Positions 1 to 11,105 of a stretch of DNA of 64,000 nucleotides are shown here, one piece after another. The notes beneath the pieces were generated by a model, which had not been told where the DNA came from, searched no databases, and saw nothing but the letters and a program-made list of their open reading frames with translations. Positions within the stretch are counted from its first letter, which is position 1. Every line of letters begins with the position of its first letter. The position numbers and the translations under genes were made by a program. The stretch is from Hyphomicrobiales bacterium (lineage in GTDB: Bacteria > Pseudomonadota > Alphaproteobacteria > Rhizobiales > Rhizobiaceae): contig UCOA01000111.1 in the NCBI GenBank assembly GCA_900474095.1, positions 1 to 64,000 on the forward strand, written 5' to 3'.

Positions 1-288
1 TGGTGAGCGGTTTATAGTCCCCACCAACTTCCGAAGTCAACACCGACTTTTCAAAAAAATCACTTTTCTCATAACCATCTGTAATCACACAGAAATTTCA
101 ACAAACCAGCAACAGACCACAAAACCCACATAATCACTCAGCTTCAAACCATCCAAAATCTTGCCCATTTGGTCAAAAACCCGGACAGCCGCGAACGGGA
201 CGCTCTATGCGTCCTAAAGTGCCTCGAAGCTGCGGTTTACCTGGAACTTCCGCAACTCCAGTTCAGGGGAAGAAATCGGCTGCGGTAG
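1..288. other. AT-rich stretch without a recognised gene
   Basis: The first 200 bases are much richer in A and T than the rest of the window and show no codon-like third-position bias on either strand. I see no credible start with a ribosome binding site and no hairpin terminator. The stretch ends at an in-frame TAG (286-288) that opens the coding-like remnant described next. Confidence 0.4.
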
Positions 289-534
289 AGCACTCTTCCG
301 GCGCGCGGACGCCGGGACGTTTTCCGGTCCTTCAAAAGCGGCTGCGCTGCGATCGAGGCGCTCATCTCGTTCCGCACAGGGCTTTTCCTTGCGCACGCAT
401 CCTACGCCTGCGCCAGCACCGGCCTGCTCGACAATCCTGCTCCGAACGATAAACTCTCGGCCAATTCGGACGCGACGAAAAAGGCCGCCGGCGTCACGGT
501 GGCAGCCAAGGCAATTCTCGACCTGATCGAATGA
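289..534 (+). pseudogene. 3' remnant of an unrecognised gene
   Basis: From the TAG at 286 an open frame runs to TGA at 532-534. From about 361 onward it has the strong G/C third-position bias of a real gene (for example LLDNPAPNDKLSANSDATKK followed by AGVTVAAKAILDLIE). There is no start codon with a plausible ribosome binding site, and the AT-rich DNA upstream is not coding. This looks like the last 60-80 codons of a gene whose front has been lost. I do not recognise the family. Its stop lies 11 bases before the next gene's start, the spacing expected of a former operon partner of the aldehyde dehydrogenase. It could also be a short intact gene with an unusual start. Confidence 0.4.
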
Positions 535-545
535 GGGACGGCGCC

Positions 546-2024
546 ATGCAGGACAGGCTTTATATCGACGGAGAATGGATCAGGCCGGAAAAGGGCGGGA
601 CGCTGGATGTCGTCAATCCGGCGACCGAAGAGGTCATTCACAAGGCTCCCGCCGGCACAAGCGGCGATATCGACAAGGCCGTCAAAGCCGCACGCTATGC
701 CTTCGATTCCGGACCTTGGCCGCGCCTGATGGGAGCCGAGCGCGCCGTCTATCTCCGCGCCATCGCCGACAAGATAGCCGAGAAGCGGGAATTTCTCGCC
801 AGGCTCGAAGTCGTCGACAACGGCAAGCCGCTGCCCGAAGCGCTGTGGGACATCGACGATGTCGCCGGCTGCTTCCACTATTATGCCGGACTTGCCGAGG
901 AACTCGACCACGACCCGGAAGAAACGATCCCGCTCAGTGAACCGCGTTTCTCGGCGCGCGTGGTGCGCGAACCGCTCGGCGTCGTCGGCGCCATCACACC
1001 GTGGAACTATCCGCTGCTGATGGTCGCCTGGAAGGTCGCTCCCGCCCTTGCCGCCGGCTGCACCATGGTCCTGAAACCCTCGGAACTGACGCCGCTTACG
1101 GCGCTTGAACTTGGTGTCATTGCCGGGGAGGTCGGCCTTCCGGCCGGCGTGCTCAACATCGTCACCGGCACCGGCCCGCAGGCCGGCGAGCCGCTGACAG
1201 AGCATCCGCTGGTGGACAAGCTCGCCTTTACCGGCTCGGTCTCCACCGGCCGCAAGGTGATGATGGCGGGCGCCCAGGACATCAAGAATGTCAGCCTCGA
1301 ACTTGGCGGCAAATCGCCCTTCGTCATTTTCGCCGACAGCAACATCGAAAAGGCCGTCGAGTGGATCATGTTCGGCATCTTCTGGAACCAGGGCCAGGTC
1401 TGCTCGGCCACCTCCCGCGTGCTGGTCGAGGCGAGCATCTACGACGCCGTCGTTGCGCGGCTGTGCGAGGAAGCGGCGAAGATCAAGATCGGCAACGGCA
1501 TGGACGAGGGCATCCTGCTCGGCCCGCTCGTTTCCAAGGGTCAATACGACAAGATCACCACTGCAATCGAGCGCGCCCGCATCGACGGCGCGACGGTTGC
1601 CTTTGGCGGCAGCCGTCCGGCTGGCTTCAACAGCGGCTATTTCGTCGAGCCGACGGTGCTGACCGGCATGAGCGAGGACAGCTACGTCTGGAAGGAGGAG
1701 ATTTTCGGCCCCGTCGTCTGCGTCAAGCCTTTCAAGGACGAGGACGAGGCCGTCCGCATGGCCAATGACAGCCGTTTCGGGCTTGCGGCCGCTGTCATGT
1801 CGAAGGACGTGATCCGCGCCGAACGCGTGGCCGAGGCTTTCCATGCCGGCATCGTCTGGGTCAACTGCTCGCAGCCGACCTTCGTGGAGGCACCTTGGGG
1901 CGGCTACAAACAATCCGGCATCGGCCGCGAACTGGGTCGTTGGGGCCTGTCGAACTATCTGGAGACGAAGCAGATCACCCGCTTCAACAGCGACGAGCCA
2001 TGGGGGTGGTACATCAAGGCGTGA
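546..2024 (+). CDS. Aldehyde dehydrogenase (betaine/amino-aldehyde type)
   Basis: NAD(P)-dependent aldehyde dehydrogenase of about 492 residues, the usual family length, oxidising an aldehyde to its acid. Visible family signatures are the N-terminal YIDGEW, the cofactor-binding ITPWNYPLLM and KPSELTPLTALE, the general base in LELGGKSP (Glu about 252) and the catalytic Cys in GQVCSAT (about 286). The sequence resembles betaine-aldehyde and amino-aldehyde dehydrogenases, but no choline or polyamine genes lie beside it, so the substrate is open. I chose ATG 546 over the upstream ATG at 531 because GAGGGA at 533-538 sits 7 bases before it. The next genes face the other way. Confidence 0.9.
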   Translation: MQDRLYIDGEWIRPEKGGTLDVVNPATEEVIHKAPAGTSGDIDKAVKAARYAFDSGPWPRLMGAERAVYLRAIADKIAEKREFLARLEVVDNGKPLPEALWDIDDVAGCFHYYAGLAEELDHDPEETIPLSEPRFSARVVREPLGVVGAITPWNYPLLMVAWKVAPALAAGCTMVLKPSELTPLTALELGVIAGEVGLPAGVLNIVTGTGPQAGEPLTEHPLVDKLAFTGSVSTGRKVMMAGAQDIKNVSLELGGKSPFVIFADSNIEKAVEWIMFGIFWNQGQVCSATSRVLVEASIYDAVVARLCEEAAKIKIGNGMDEGILLGPLVSKGQYDKITTAIERARIDGATVAFGGSRPAGFNSGYFVEPTVLTGMSEDSYVWKEEIFGPVVCVKPFKDEDEAVRMANDSRFGLAAAVMSKDVIRAERVAEAFHAGIVWVNCSQPTFVEAPWGGYKQSGIGRELGRWGLSNYLETKQITRFNSDEPWGWYIKA

Positions 2025-2025
2025 G

Positions 2026-2044
2026 GCCGGCTGGGCTTGCCGGC
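2026..2044 (+). terminator. Possible hairpin terminator after the aldehyde dehydrogenase
   Basis: GCCGGC at 2026-2031 pairs with GCCGGC at 2039-2044 around a 7-base loop, 2 bases after the aldehyde dehydrogenase stop. The tail (AGTGTCTTG) has no clean T run, so it is a weak or Rho-assisted terminator at best. Confidence 0.35.
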
Positions 2045-2184
2045 AGTGTCTTGAGTTGGCGGGGTACCCGCTCCCTCGCCTCCGTCATTCCTGTGCTTGT
2101 CACAGCAATCCAGCCACCTGACATTCGTTGCGTGAGAACCACTGCACCTCCAATCCGAAATAGCGCAATCGGAAACACGATTTG

Positions 2185-2403
2185 TCAGGTCAGACGTTTG
2201 AACGTCCATTTGACGATATAGTCGCCATTGCGCTTCATTTTGGTCTTGGTGCGCACCTCGACCGGGCCGCCGAGCGCAATTTCCGCTTCTTCGAAGGCCT
2301 GACGGGCCTCGGCGATCGCCTGATGATACGCGCTGTTGTCCCGTTTCGGGCTTTCAGCAATCGCCTTGAGAATGGCGATCATGTCTCGTTTGTCTTCGGC
2401 CAT
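2185..2403 (-). CDS. Small conserved hypothetical protein
   Basis: A 72-residue soluble protein starting MAEDKRDMIA. It has an N-terminal amphipathic helical part rich in Ala, Glu and Lys (ILKAIAESPK, AIAEARQAFEEAEIAL) and a short basic, beta-like C-terminus (VEVRTKTKMKRNGDYIVKWT). No signal peptide or membrane segment is present. The frame stays open upstream to 2556, but that extension has poor codon bias, so the internal ATG at 2403 is preferred although its Shine-Dalgarno (AAAGAGAG) is weak and distant. It lies downstream of metH on the same strand with a 160-base gap. Function unknown. Confidence 0.6.
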   Translation of the reverse strand: MAEDKRDMIAILKAIAESPKRDNSAYHQAIAEARQAFEEAEIALGGPVEVRTKTKMKRNGDYIVKWTFKRLT

Positions 2404-2565
2404 GGATTCGTCGCTCTCTTTTTCGCTCCGTCGCGGCCGCGCATCAATCCATGTCGCGATGCCGAATCCAATACACCAACCAGCGCGACCTCGACGCAAG
2501 TCAACTTCCTGCTTGGATGACAGCTCTTGCCCCCGAAGCCGCCACTCGTCACCCACAATAACCGC

Positions 2566-6339
<3,774 letters not shown>

Positions 6340-6387
6340 GGGAAATCTCCCGTTCTGAAAACGACAATACAGTAGCATACAGGGATC

Positions 6388-6407
6388 ACATAAAGATATC
6401 TTTATGT
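6388..6407. promoter_or_regulatory. 20-bp perfect palindrome, candidate methionine-cycle operator
   Basis: ACATAAAGATATCTTTATGT is identical to its reverse complement. It lies 49 bases upstream of the metH start, where a repressor would cover the promoter. Its form resembles the operators predicted for ArsR-family regulators of methionine genes (SahR/SamR) in Alphaproteobacteria. That match is from memory. No such regulator gene lies in the window. Confidence 0.6.
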
Positions 6408-6445
6408 CAATATATGCATCTGTTCAATCCGACGAACGGGCAAGA

Positions 6446-6478
6446 GAAAACCGGCCAGTTTCAGTCGAAACGGCCGGT
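6446..6478 (-). terminator. Rho-independent terminator of the sugar operon
   Basis: On the minus strand ACCGGCC-GTTTC-GACT-GAAAC-T-GGCCGGT forms a 12-bp stem with one bulged T, followed by TTTTCTCTT. It lies 21-53 bases after the stop of the AGE-family gene and separates it from metH. Confidence 0.75.
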
Positions 6479-6498
6479 CATAAAATCCGTCGATTGCG

Positions 6499-7662
6499 TC
6501 AGAGCCGTTTCAGGCAGTCATCGACTTCATAGATCGCGCAGAGGATGTGATAGAAGCTGCTTGCCGGCGCCGGTTCTTCGACGAAACTGCCATCGGCTTT
6601 TTGCTTGTCGCGCCATAATCCCTTGACGGGCGTGTCGAGAAACCGCGTCAGTGCCGTTGCGGCGCGAACGGAAGAGCGGAGATAGCGCTCGCGCTCCTCG
6701 CCTTGTGTCAGCGCCGCGAAGCGGATCGCCGCCTTCAGCCATTCCGTCTGCGGCCATAGCCGGGCGATCGGATCGGCCACGGAGAAATCGTCGAGAAGCG
6801 TCATGACGGCCACGTCGCGTGGCTGCGCAATGCCGTATTGCTCGCCGATCTCGAACAGCCGGCGCGCCTTCACCAACGCATCGGCATTGCCGCGCCGCTC
6901 GCCCCAGCGTAAAAGCAGCCAGGCCCACTCGAACTGGTGACCCGGCTCGACGATGCGGCCCTTGTCGCCCGGCATCTGTGACCAGTCGTGATCGAAGAAT
7001 TCGCGCAGCGCGCCGGTTTCGGTATCGATGAAATACTGCATGCAAAGCGCTGCGATCTCATCGGCCAGATTGGTCCAGGCGACAGTGTCGAAACCATCCA
7101 CCTCTTCGCTCGCCAGGCACGCCTCGAACAGGTGCATATGCGGGTTGGAGCAGAGCGGCAAGCGCGGCGGATTGTCTTCCTCGAAGCCGGCGGAAGGATG
7201 ACTGCAATGGGCCTCGAGCTTTTGCAGCAAGGTATTGCTGCGCTCGATCATCTCCGGTTTCCGCTGCGGAAAGACCTGAGCCACGTAAGCAAAGGACAAA
7301 AGTGCGAAGGCTTGGTTGTAGAGATCGAAAGAGGCGTCGATCAGATGTCCGTCCGCGTCCGCCAAGGCACCGTAAAAGCCGTTCGGCTGCAGATAGACGC
7401 GATCGAAATAGGCGAGCCCGCCTTCAGCGACGCTCTGCCAGTCTCCCGGCCAGCCCCGTCGGCCGGCTTCCGCGAAGCAATAGACCTGACGCGGCTGGAC
7501 GCGCGACCGGCGGTTCGCCCGCGTCGGCTCTCCCGTCATGTCGATCGTCTCGACGAAGCCGCCGCTCGACGTCTCGAAACCCTTGTCGCGCCAGATCGGT
7601 AGCGCCGCACTGGCGAGCCAGTCGTTCAATTTCGCGGAAAAGCCGGCAATATCCATTGTCAT
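6499..7662 (-). CDS. AGE-family sugar epimerase/isomerase
   Basis: A 387-residue soluble protein of the N-acylglucosamine 2-epimerase (AGE) family, which folds as an (alpha/alpha)6 barrel and interconverts aldoses and ketoses or epimerises amino sugars. Family features include RVQPRQVYCFAEAGRRGW near the N-terminus, SNPHMHLFEACLA in the middle and IVEPGHQFEWAWLLLRW toward the C-terminus, with the conserved histidines of the active site (HMHLFEA, GHQFEW). The closest known functional group by eye is mannose or mannose-6-phosphate isomerase-like AGE proteins. ATG 7662 is chosen with GGA 6 bases upstream; a TTG at 7684-7686 would overlap the preceding gene. It is the last gene of a three-gene unit with a UPF0303 protein and a ROK kinase, which suggests hexose entry into central metabolism. 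Confidence 0.82.
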   Translation of the reverse strand: MTMDIAGFSAKLNDWLASAALPIWRDKGFETSSGGFVETIDMTGEPTRANRRSRVQPRQVYCFAEAGRRGWPGDWQSVAEGGLAYFDRVYLQPNGFYGALADADGHLIDASFDLYNQAFALLSFAYVAQVFPQRKPEMIERSNTLLQKLEAHCSHPSAGFEEDNPPRLPLCSNPHMHLFEACLASEEVDGFDTVAWTNLADEIAALCMQYFIDTETGALREFFDHDWSQMPGDKGRIVEPGHQFEWAWLLLRWGERRGNADALVKARRLFEIGEQYGIAQPRDVAVMTLLDDFSVADPIARLWPQTEWLKAAIRFAALTQGEERERYLRSSVRAATALTRFLDTPVKGLWRDKQKADGSFVEEPAPASSFYHILCAIYEVDDCLKRL

Positions 7663-7675
7663 TGTCCGTCCGTTC

Positions 7676-8170
7676 CTATGCGCCAAGTTTCAACGCACCG
7701 ACATCCTTGCCGAGCACCTTGACAAGCGCTTCGACAACCATGTTGTGATCTTCGCGTTGCGGCAGGCCGGAAACCGTGACCGCGCCGATGCAGCCGGTGC
7801 CTTTCACGACGATTGGAAAGCTGCCGCCATGGGGCGCGAACTCGCTGTCCGGCAAGCCGAATTTCGCCTGCAGCGTGCTTTCCTGCTTGGCAAGCGTCAG
7901 GCCGATCGCGTAGCTGCTTTTCAGGAAGCGGAAAACGCAGTTGCGCTTGCGGCGTACCCAGTTCGGATTGTCAGGCGTCGATCCTTCCAGCGCCGCATAG
8001 AACACCGGCATGGAAAACAGCGTGACGTCGATGACGACGCCCAATTTTCTCTCCACGGCCAAGGCCCGCAGCAGCGCGCCGAGCGTCCATCCGGTTTCCA
8101 GGCTGAAGCTGTCGAACTGCAGTTCGTTTTCCTGCAACGCGATGCGTTCGAGATCCTTGTCGAAATTCAT
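7676..8170 (-). CDS. UPF0303 / GlcG-HbpS-like protein
   Basis: A 164-residue protein of the UPF0303 family, related to the GlcG/HbpS heme-binding fold (DUF336). Recognisable are RNCVFRFLKSSYAIGL, FAPHGGSFPI and the C-terminal GCIGAVTVSGLPQREDH, the signature of this fold. It has no signal peptide. The biochemical role of UPF0303 proteins is not settled. It sits between a ROK kinase (21-base gap) and an AGE epimerase (13-base gap) on the same strand, so the three are probably co-transcribed. That context hints at a sugar-related rather than heme-related job, which is my inference. Confidence 0.8.
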   Translation of the reverse strand: MNFDKDLERIALQENELQFDSFSLETGWTLGALLRALAVERKLGVVIDVTLFSMPVFYAALEGSTPDNPNWVRRKRNCVFRFLKSSYAIGLTLAKQESTLQAKFGLPDSEFAPHGGSFPIVVKGTGCIGAVTVSGLPQREDHNMVVEALVKVLGKDVGALKLGA

Positions 8171-8191
8171 ATCGCCGTTTCCCCTTGTCTT

Positions 8192-9088
8192 TCAGTCGTT
8201 CCAGAGCCAGGCTGCACCGCGCACGCCGGAACTATCGCCATGCACCGCTTTGCGGATCGGCGTCTCGAAACTGTCGCCGAAAATATATTTGACGATCAGA
8301 TCCGGCAATTCGTCGTAGATTTCATCGACATTCGACAAGCCGCCGCCGAGAACGAAGACATCGGGATCGACGATGTTGGTGAGAAGCGCCAGGCTGCGGG
8401 CGAGCCGGTCGACGAAACGCTCGTAGACGGCGGTGGCAACCGGATCGCCGTTGCGCTTGTCGGCGATGATGTCGCGGCCGCGCCGATCAGTGCCCGTCGT
8501 GATCCGGTAATCGAGCTCGAGGCCGGTTCCGCAGGCATACATGTCGAGACAGCCATGTTTGCCGCACCAGCATTTGTGGCCCGGATACTCGCCCGGCGTC
8601 ATCCAGGGCAGCGGATAGTGACCGATTTCGGCGGCGATGCCCTGATAGCCTGCATGCACATGTTTTCCGATCGCGAGCCCGCCGCCATGGCCGGTGCCGA
8701 CGATGACGCCGAAAACCGTGTGCGCATCCTTGCCCGCGCCGTCGACGGCTTCGGAAACCGCAAGGCAATTGGCATCATTGGCAAGCCGCACGTCGCGGCC
8801 GAGCGCTGCCTTAAGATCGCGCCCGAGCGGCTGGCCGTTCAAGAGCACGGCATTGGAATTGCGCACGATGCCGGTGCGCGGATTGGGGCTTCCGGGGATA
8901 CCGATGCCGATCGACCCCTGTTCGCCTGCCGACTGCTCGGCCGTCGCGACAAGTTCCTGCACGGCACGGATACAGGCATCATAGCCGCTGGTCGGCGTGG
9001 CGATGCGGTGACGGGCTCGCGTCGTTCCATCGCGATCGAGCGCGATGACTTCCATTTTCGTGCCGCCCCAATCAATTCCAATGAACAT
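8192..9088 (-). CDS. ROK-family sugar kinase
   Basis: ATP-dependent sugar kinase of the ROK family, about 298 residues. The N-terminal phosphate loop reads MFIGIDWGGTKMEVIALD. The ROK zinc-binding signature is visible as HKCWCGKHGCLDMYACG (Cys-x-Cys-x4-Cys plus an upstream His). DANCLAVSEA and GTGHGGGLAIGKHVHAG match the catalytic Asp region and the second nucleotide loop. No helix-turn-helix is present, so it is a kinase and not a ROK repressor. Substrate is likely a hexose (mannose, fructose or glucose) or N-acetyl-hexosamine. ATGs at 9106 and 9121 are alternative starts; 9121 has GAGG at only 3 bases, so I favour the family-like 9088. First gene of the three-gene sugar unit. Confidence 0.85.
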   Translation of the reverse strand: MFIGIDWGGTKMEVIALDRDGTTRARHRIATPTSGYDACIRAVQELVATAEQSAGEQGSIGIGIPGSPNPRTGIVRNSNAVLLNGQPLGRDLKAALGRDVRLANDANCLAVSEAVDGAGKDAHTVFGVIVGTGHGGGLAIGKHVHAGYQGIAAEIGHYPLPWMTPGEYPGHKCWCGKHGCLDMYACGTGLELDYRITTGTDRRGRDIIADKRNGDPVATAVYERFVDRLARSLALLTNIVDPDVFVLGGGLSNVDEIYDELPDLIVKYIFGDSFETPIRKAVHGDSSGVRGAAWLWND

Positions 9089-9303
9089 GTCCGGATCACA
9101 TTCCATGCAGCTCGTTGCCATGCGCCTCGTCGGCCGGGTATCCCCGTTCCGCCGCCCCTGCTTAACATTGGAAAACCGTCCGGCGCCAGCCCCGCGCGGC
9201 TTCGAAGCTCACAGGAGAATCCAGTTCAGACTAAGCCGATGCAAAACCGCATCGGAAAACACTTGGCTTCGCGGCCGAGCTTTTGTAAGGGTTCTTTCCG
9301 GCT

Positions 9304-9380
9304 GGTCCCATAGCTCAGCAGGATAGAGCGCAGGATTCCTAATCCTGAGGCCACTGGTTCGAATCCAGTTGGGATCACCA
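9304..9380 (+). tRNA. tRNA-Arg (anticodon CCT)
   Basis: A 77-base cloverleaf with encoded CCA. The acceptor stem is GGTCCCA/TGGGATC, the D arm GCTC-AGCAGGATA-GAGC, the anticodon arm CAGGA-TTCCTAA-TCCTG with anticodon CCT (reads AGG), and the T arm ACTGG-TTCGAAT-CCAGT. A transposase remnant begins 22 bases after the 3' end. Confidence 0.97.
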
Positions 9381-9402
9381 CCGCATCCTGGTCGCTTCAC
9401 GG

Positions 9403-9655
9403 GACAACCTTGGATCCCGCAAGTGGGTGCACAAAGCAATCATCGGCGTCGGCGCTGAGCTCTTCCTGCCGCCCCGTGGTCCCGATCTCAACCCGATCGA
9501 ACAGGTCATAGCCAAACTAAGACACTGCGCAGAAACACAGCGTCGACACCGCCGCAGGGAGCATCGCCCTCTTCAGCCCAACCAAATGTGCCATGTGCCA
9601 TCTGTCCGCAAAATGCCGGCTATGCGTCCATCTAAGTCGAAAACGCGCTAGCAAT
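9403..9655 (+). pseudogene. IS630-family transposase, 3' remnant
   Basis: From 9403 one frame reads DNLGSRKWVHKAIIGVGAEL then FLPPRGPDLNPIEQVIAKL. This holds the second Asp (DNLGS) and the final Glu (DLNPIEQ) of the IS630 DDE transposase core. After about 9540 the frame is lost. A different frame near 9605-9655 recovers the usual C-terminal end as QNAGYASI, a stop, then VENALA. The front half with the first catalytic Asp is missing. This is a dead, frameshifted end of an element lying 22 bases downstream of tRNA-Arg. Terminal inverted repeats were not found. Confidence 0.8.
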
Positions 9656-9857
9656 TATTCACGCCAGCCGCGCAGCGCCGCGCGGAACGCCGCGCCACGC
9701 CGGCGACGCTGACCGGGGTGAGCGGGCGTCCGACCGTGGCTTCGGCGCTCGTGATGAAGCCAATTCCGGAGAACGGGAGTTGTTCCGAGGAGAACAGCCC
9801 GATAAGGCCGATCGCTCCGGCCAGCAGGATAACTCTCAGTTTCGTTGTCATGGTCAT
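9648..9857 (-). CDS. Small secreted protein, C-terminus possibly altered
   Basis: A 69-residue protein with a signal peptide-like start (MTMTTKLRVILLAGAIGLIG), then AEATVGRPLTPVSVAGVARR and a short basic tail. Small exported proteins with a VGRPLTPVSVAGVARR-like motif are often found next to DUF2092 proteins in rhizobia (from memory). Its ATG overlaps the TGA of the DUF2092 gene as ATGA, so the two are translationally coupled. The last codons run into the IS630 remnant (they overlap at 9648-9655), and the tail CAAGVNNC looks unlike a natural end, so the original C-terminus may have been cut by the insertion. Confidence 0.65.
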   Translation of the reverse strand: MTMTTKLRVILLAGAIGLIGLFSSEQLPFSGIGFITSAEATVGRPLTPVSVAGVARRSARRCAAGVNNC

Positions 9858-10642
9858 TGGCCATCTCCCATTGAAAACGCCTTGGGCAGTTCATCGATGT
9901 CGCCGAGCTCCTTCAAATCGACCTTCTTGGCGTCGGCCGGCGGCTTGAAGGTGAACTCGTCTGGCGCAGCCTGCTGACCGGTCTTCCAGTCGCTGATCTG
10001 GACGCTGTATTGCGGTCCCTGGTCGACGGCCTTGGAGGTTATGACGTATCGGCAGGGGTAGGGCTGCTCGCCCTGCGCGATCCATATCTGCCAATCGACC
10101 TCCTTGCCCTGAAACGCCAGATGGTCGCATTCAGTGCCGCCGATCACGCCGCTGCCGAGGTCCTTGACGTCAGTGACGTCACGCATCAGCTCGTCGTAGA
10201 CATTCGACAACAGAAGGTCAGCGCCAGGAACCGGCCTTTGGTACGTGTTCCTCAACTCGTCGATCAGATGATCCAGAGTGCCCGGGATATCGGCCTGGGT
10301 GTAGAGATTGGCATCCTTTCCGAGCAGCGTCAGCGTCTTGCCGTCAAAGATCATTTCGACAGTGGCGAACCCGCCGGAGCGGGTGGCGTGGAACTTGTCC
10401 GGCCGTTCGAGGTTCATCGTGCCCGAGCTCGCCAGCAGGAGTTTCTGATGATCCTTGGTGACGACCTCCAGGTTGGTGTCGTATCCGAACGAGATGGCCT
10501 TCTGCGCGGCGAGATAGTCGGACATGGCCTTGAGCATGCTCTTGGCTTGCTCTAGCCCATTGGCTGTCGCGGGCGGGCTTCCCAGGCCGACCGTCAAGAC
10601 GAGTGCCACGGCTGCTGTCGATCTCCATTTTATTCCGTTCAT
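9854..10642 (-). CDS. DUF2092 domain protein, exported
   Basis: A 262-residue exported protein with signal peptide MNGIKWRSTAAVALVLTVGL and cleavage near ATA-NG. The rest matches DUF2092: MLKAMSDYLAAQKAISFGYD, SSGTMNLERPDKFHATRSGG, the FDGKTLTLLGKDANLYTQ strand and GTECDHLAFQGKEVDWQIWI. The fold is expected to resemble the LolA/LppX lipoprotein-binding half-barrel, so a periplasmic carrier role is plausible but unproven. Cys pairs (CDHLAF, PYPCRYV) may form a disulfide. First gene of a coupled pair with the small secreted protein downstream. Confidence 0.8.
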   Translation of the reverse strand: MNGIKWRSTAAVALVLTVGLGSPPATANGLEQAKSMLKAMSDYLAAQKAISFGYDTNLEVVTKDHQKLLLASSGTMNLERPDKFHATRSGGFATVEMIFDGKTLTLLGKDANLYTQADIPGTLDHLIDELRNTYQRPVPGADLLLSNVYDELMRDVTDVKDLGSGVIGGTECDHLAFQGKEVDWQIWIAQGEQPYPCRYVITSKAVDQGPQYSVQISDWKTGQQAAPDEFTFKPPADAKKVDLKELGDIDELPKAFSMGDGQ

Positions 10643-10945
10643 TCGAGAACCCTCCGTTAAAATCCCTCACGTGGCGGAGCGTTGATGCGCGTTTGCGCCG
10701 CGCGGGCCTGCAATGCGCGGATTCCAATCAAGCAACTCGATTTTTTCGGCGATGCGCGTTGCGCGGCATAAGCCCCCATCGCGGGAAGCCGTAGCAACGG
10801 CGCCAGTATGGCATATTAGCGATTGAAACGAAACGGGGGTTCCCCGAGCAAAGCGTAGGTTACGCCAAACTAGCGGCGCGACAGGAGTTTTAGGTCGACA
10901 AACACCCAATCCGCTGCGGTATCCGCACACTTCCCCCACCAAAGA
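10643..10945. other. Intergenic region upstream of the DUF2092 gene
   Basis: Holds the promoter of the DUF2092 pair, reading left. No ORF with coding bias is seen. I could not identify a convincing EcfG-type (GGAAC/CGTT) or sigma-70 promoter by eye. Confidence 0.35.
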
Positions 10946-10971
10946 AAAAGGCCGGGTGAAAACCCGACCTC
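10946..10971 (-). terminator. Rho-independent terminator of the Cys/Met PLP gene
   Basis: On the minus strand AGGTCGGGT-TTTC-ACCCGGCCT forms a 9-base-pair-long stem with one mismatch, followed directly by TTTTTCTTTG. It lies about 135 bases downstream of the gene ending at 11106. Confidence 0.7.
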
Positions 10972-11105
10972 TCCGACCCGTCTCGACAACGCCTGCCAGT
11001 TCATCCGTGGTCAGCCGCTGGAAACGAATTCCATGAGCGCAATATGGCGCACGAATGTAACCGTTTCAAGACATTGCCAAAAATAAGCGCAAACCGGACT
11101 GGGCC

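Noticed and set aside
402-1913. Long open frame on the minus strand opposite the aldehyde dehydrogenase
   Set aside because: It is antisense to a gene with clear family motifs, has no ribosome binding site and reads as low-complexity Arg/Gly/Asp-rich sequence, an effect of high GC codon use.
9381-9655. Integrated island attached at tRNA-Arg
   Set aside because: No integrase and no direct repeat of the tRNA 3' end was found nearby; only a transposase remnant is present.
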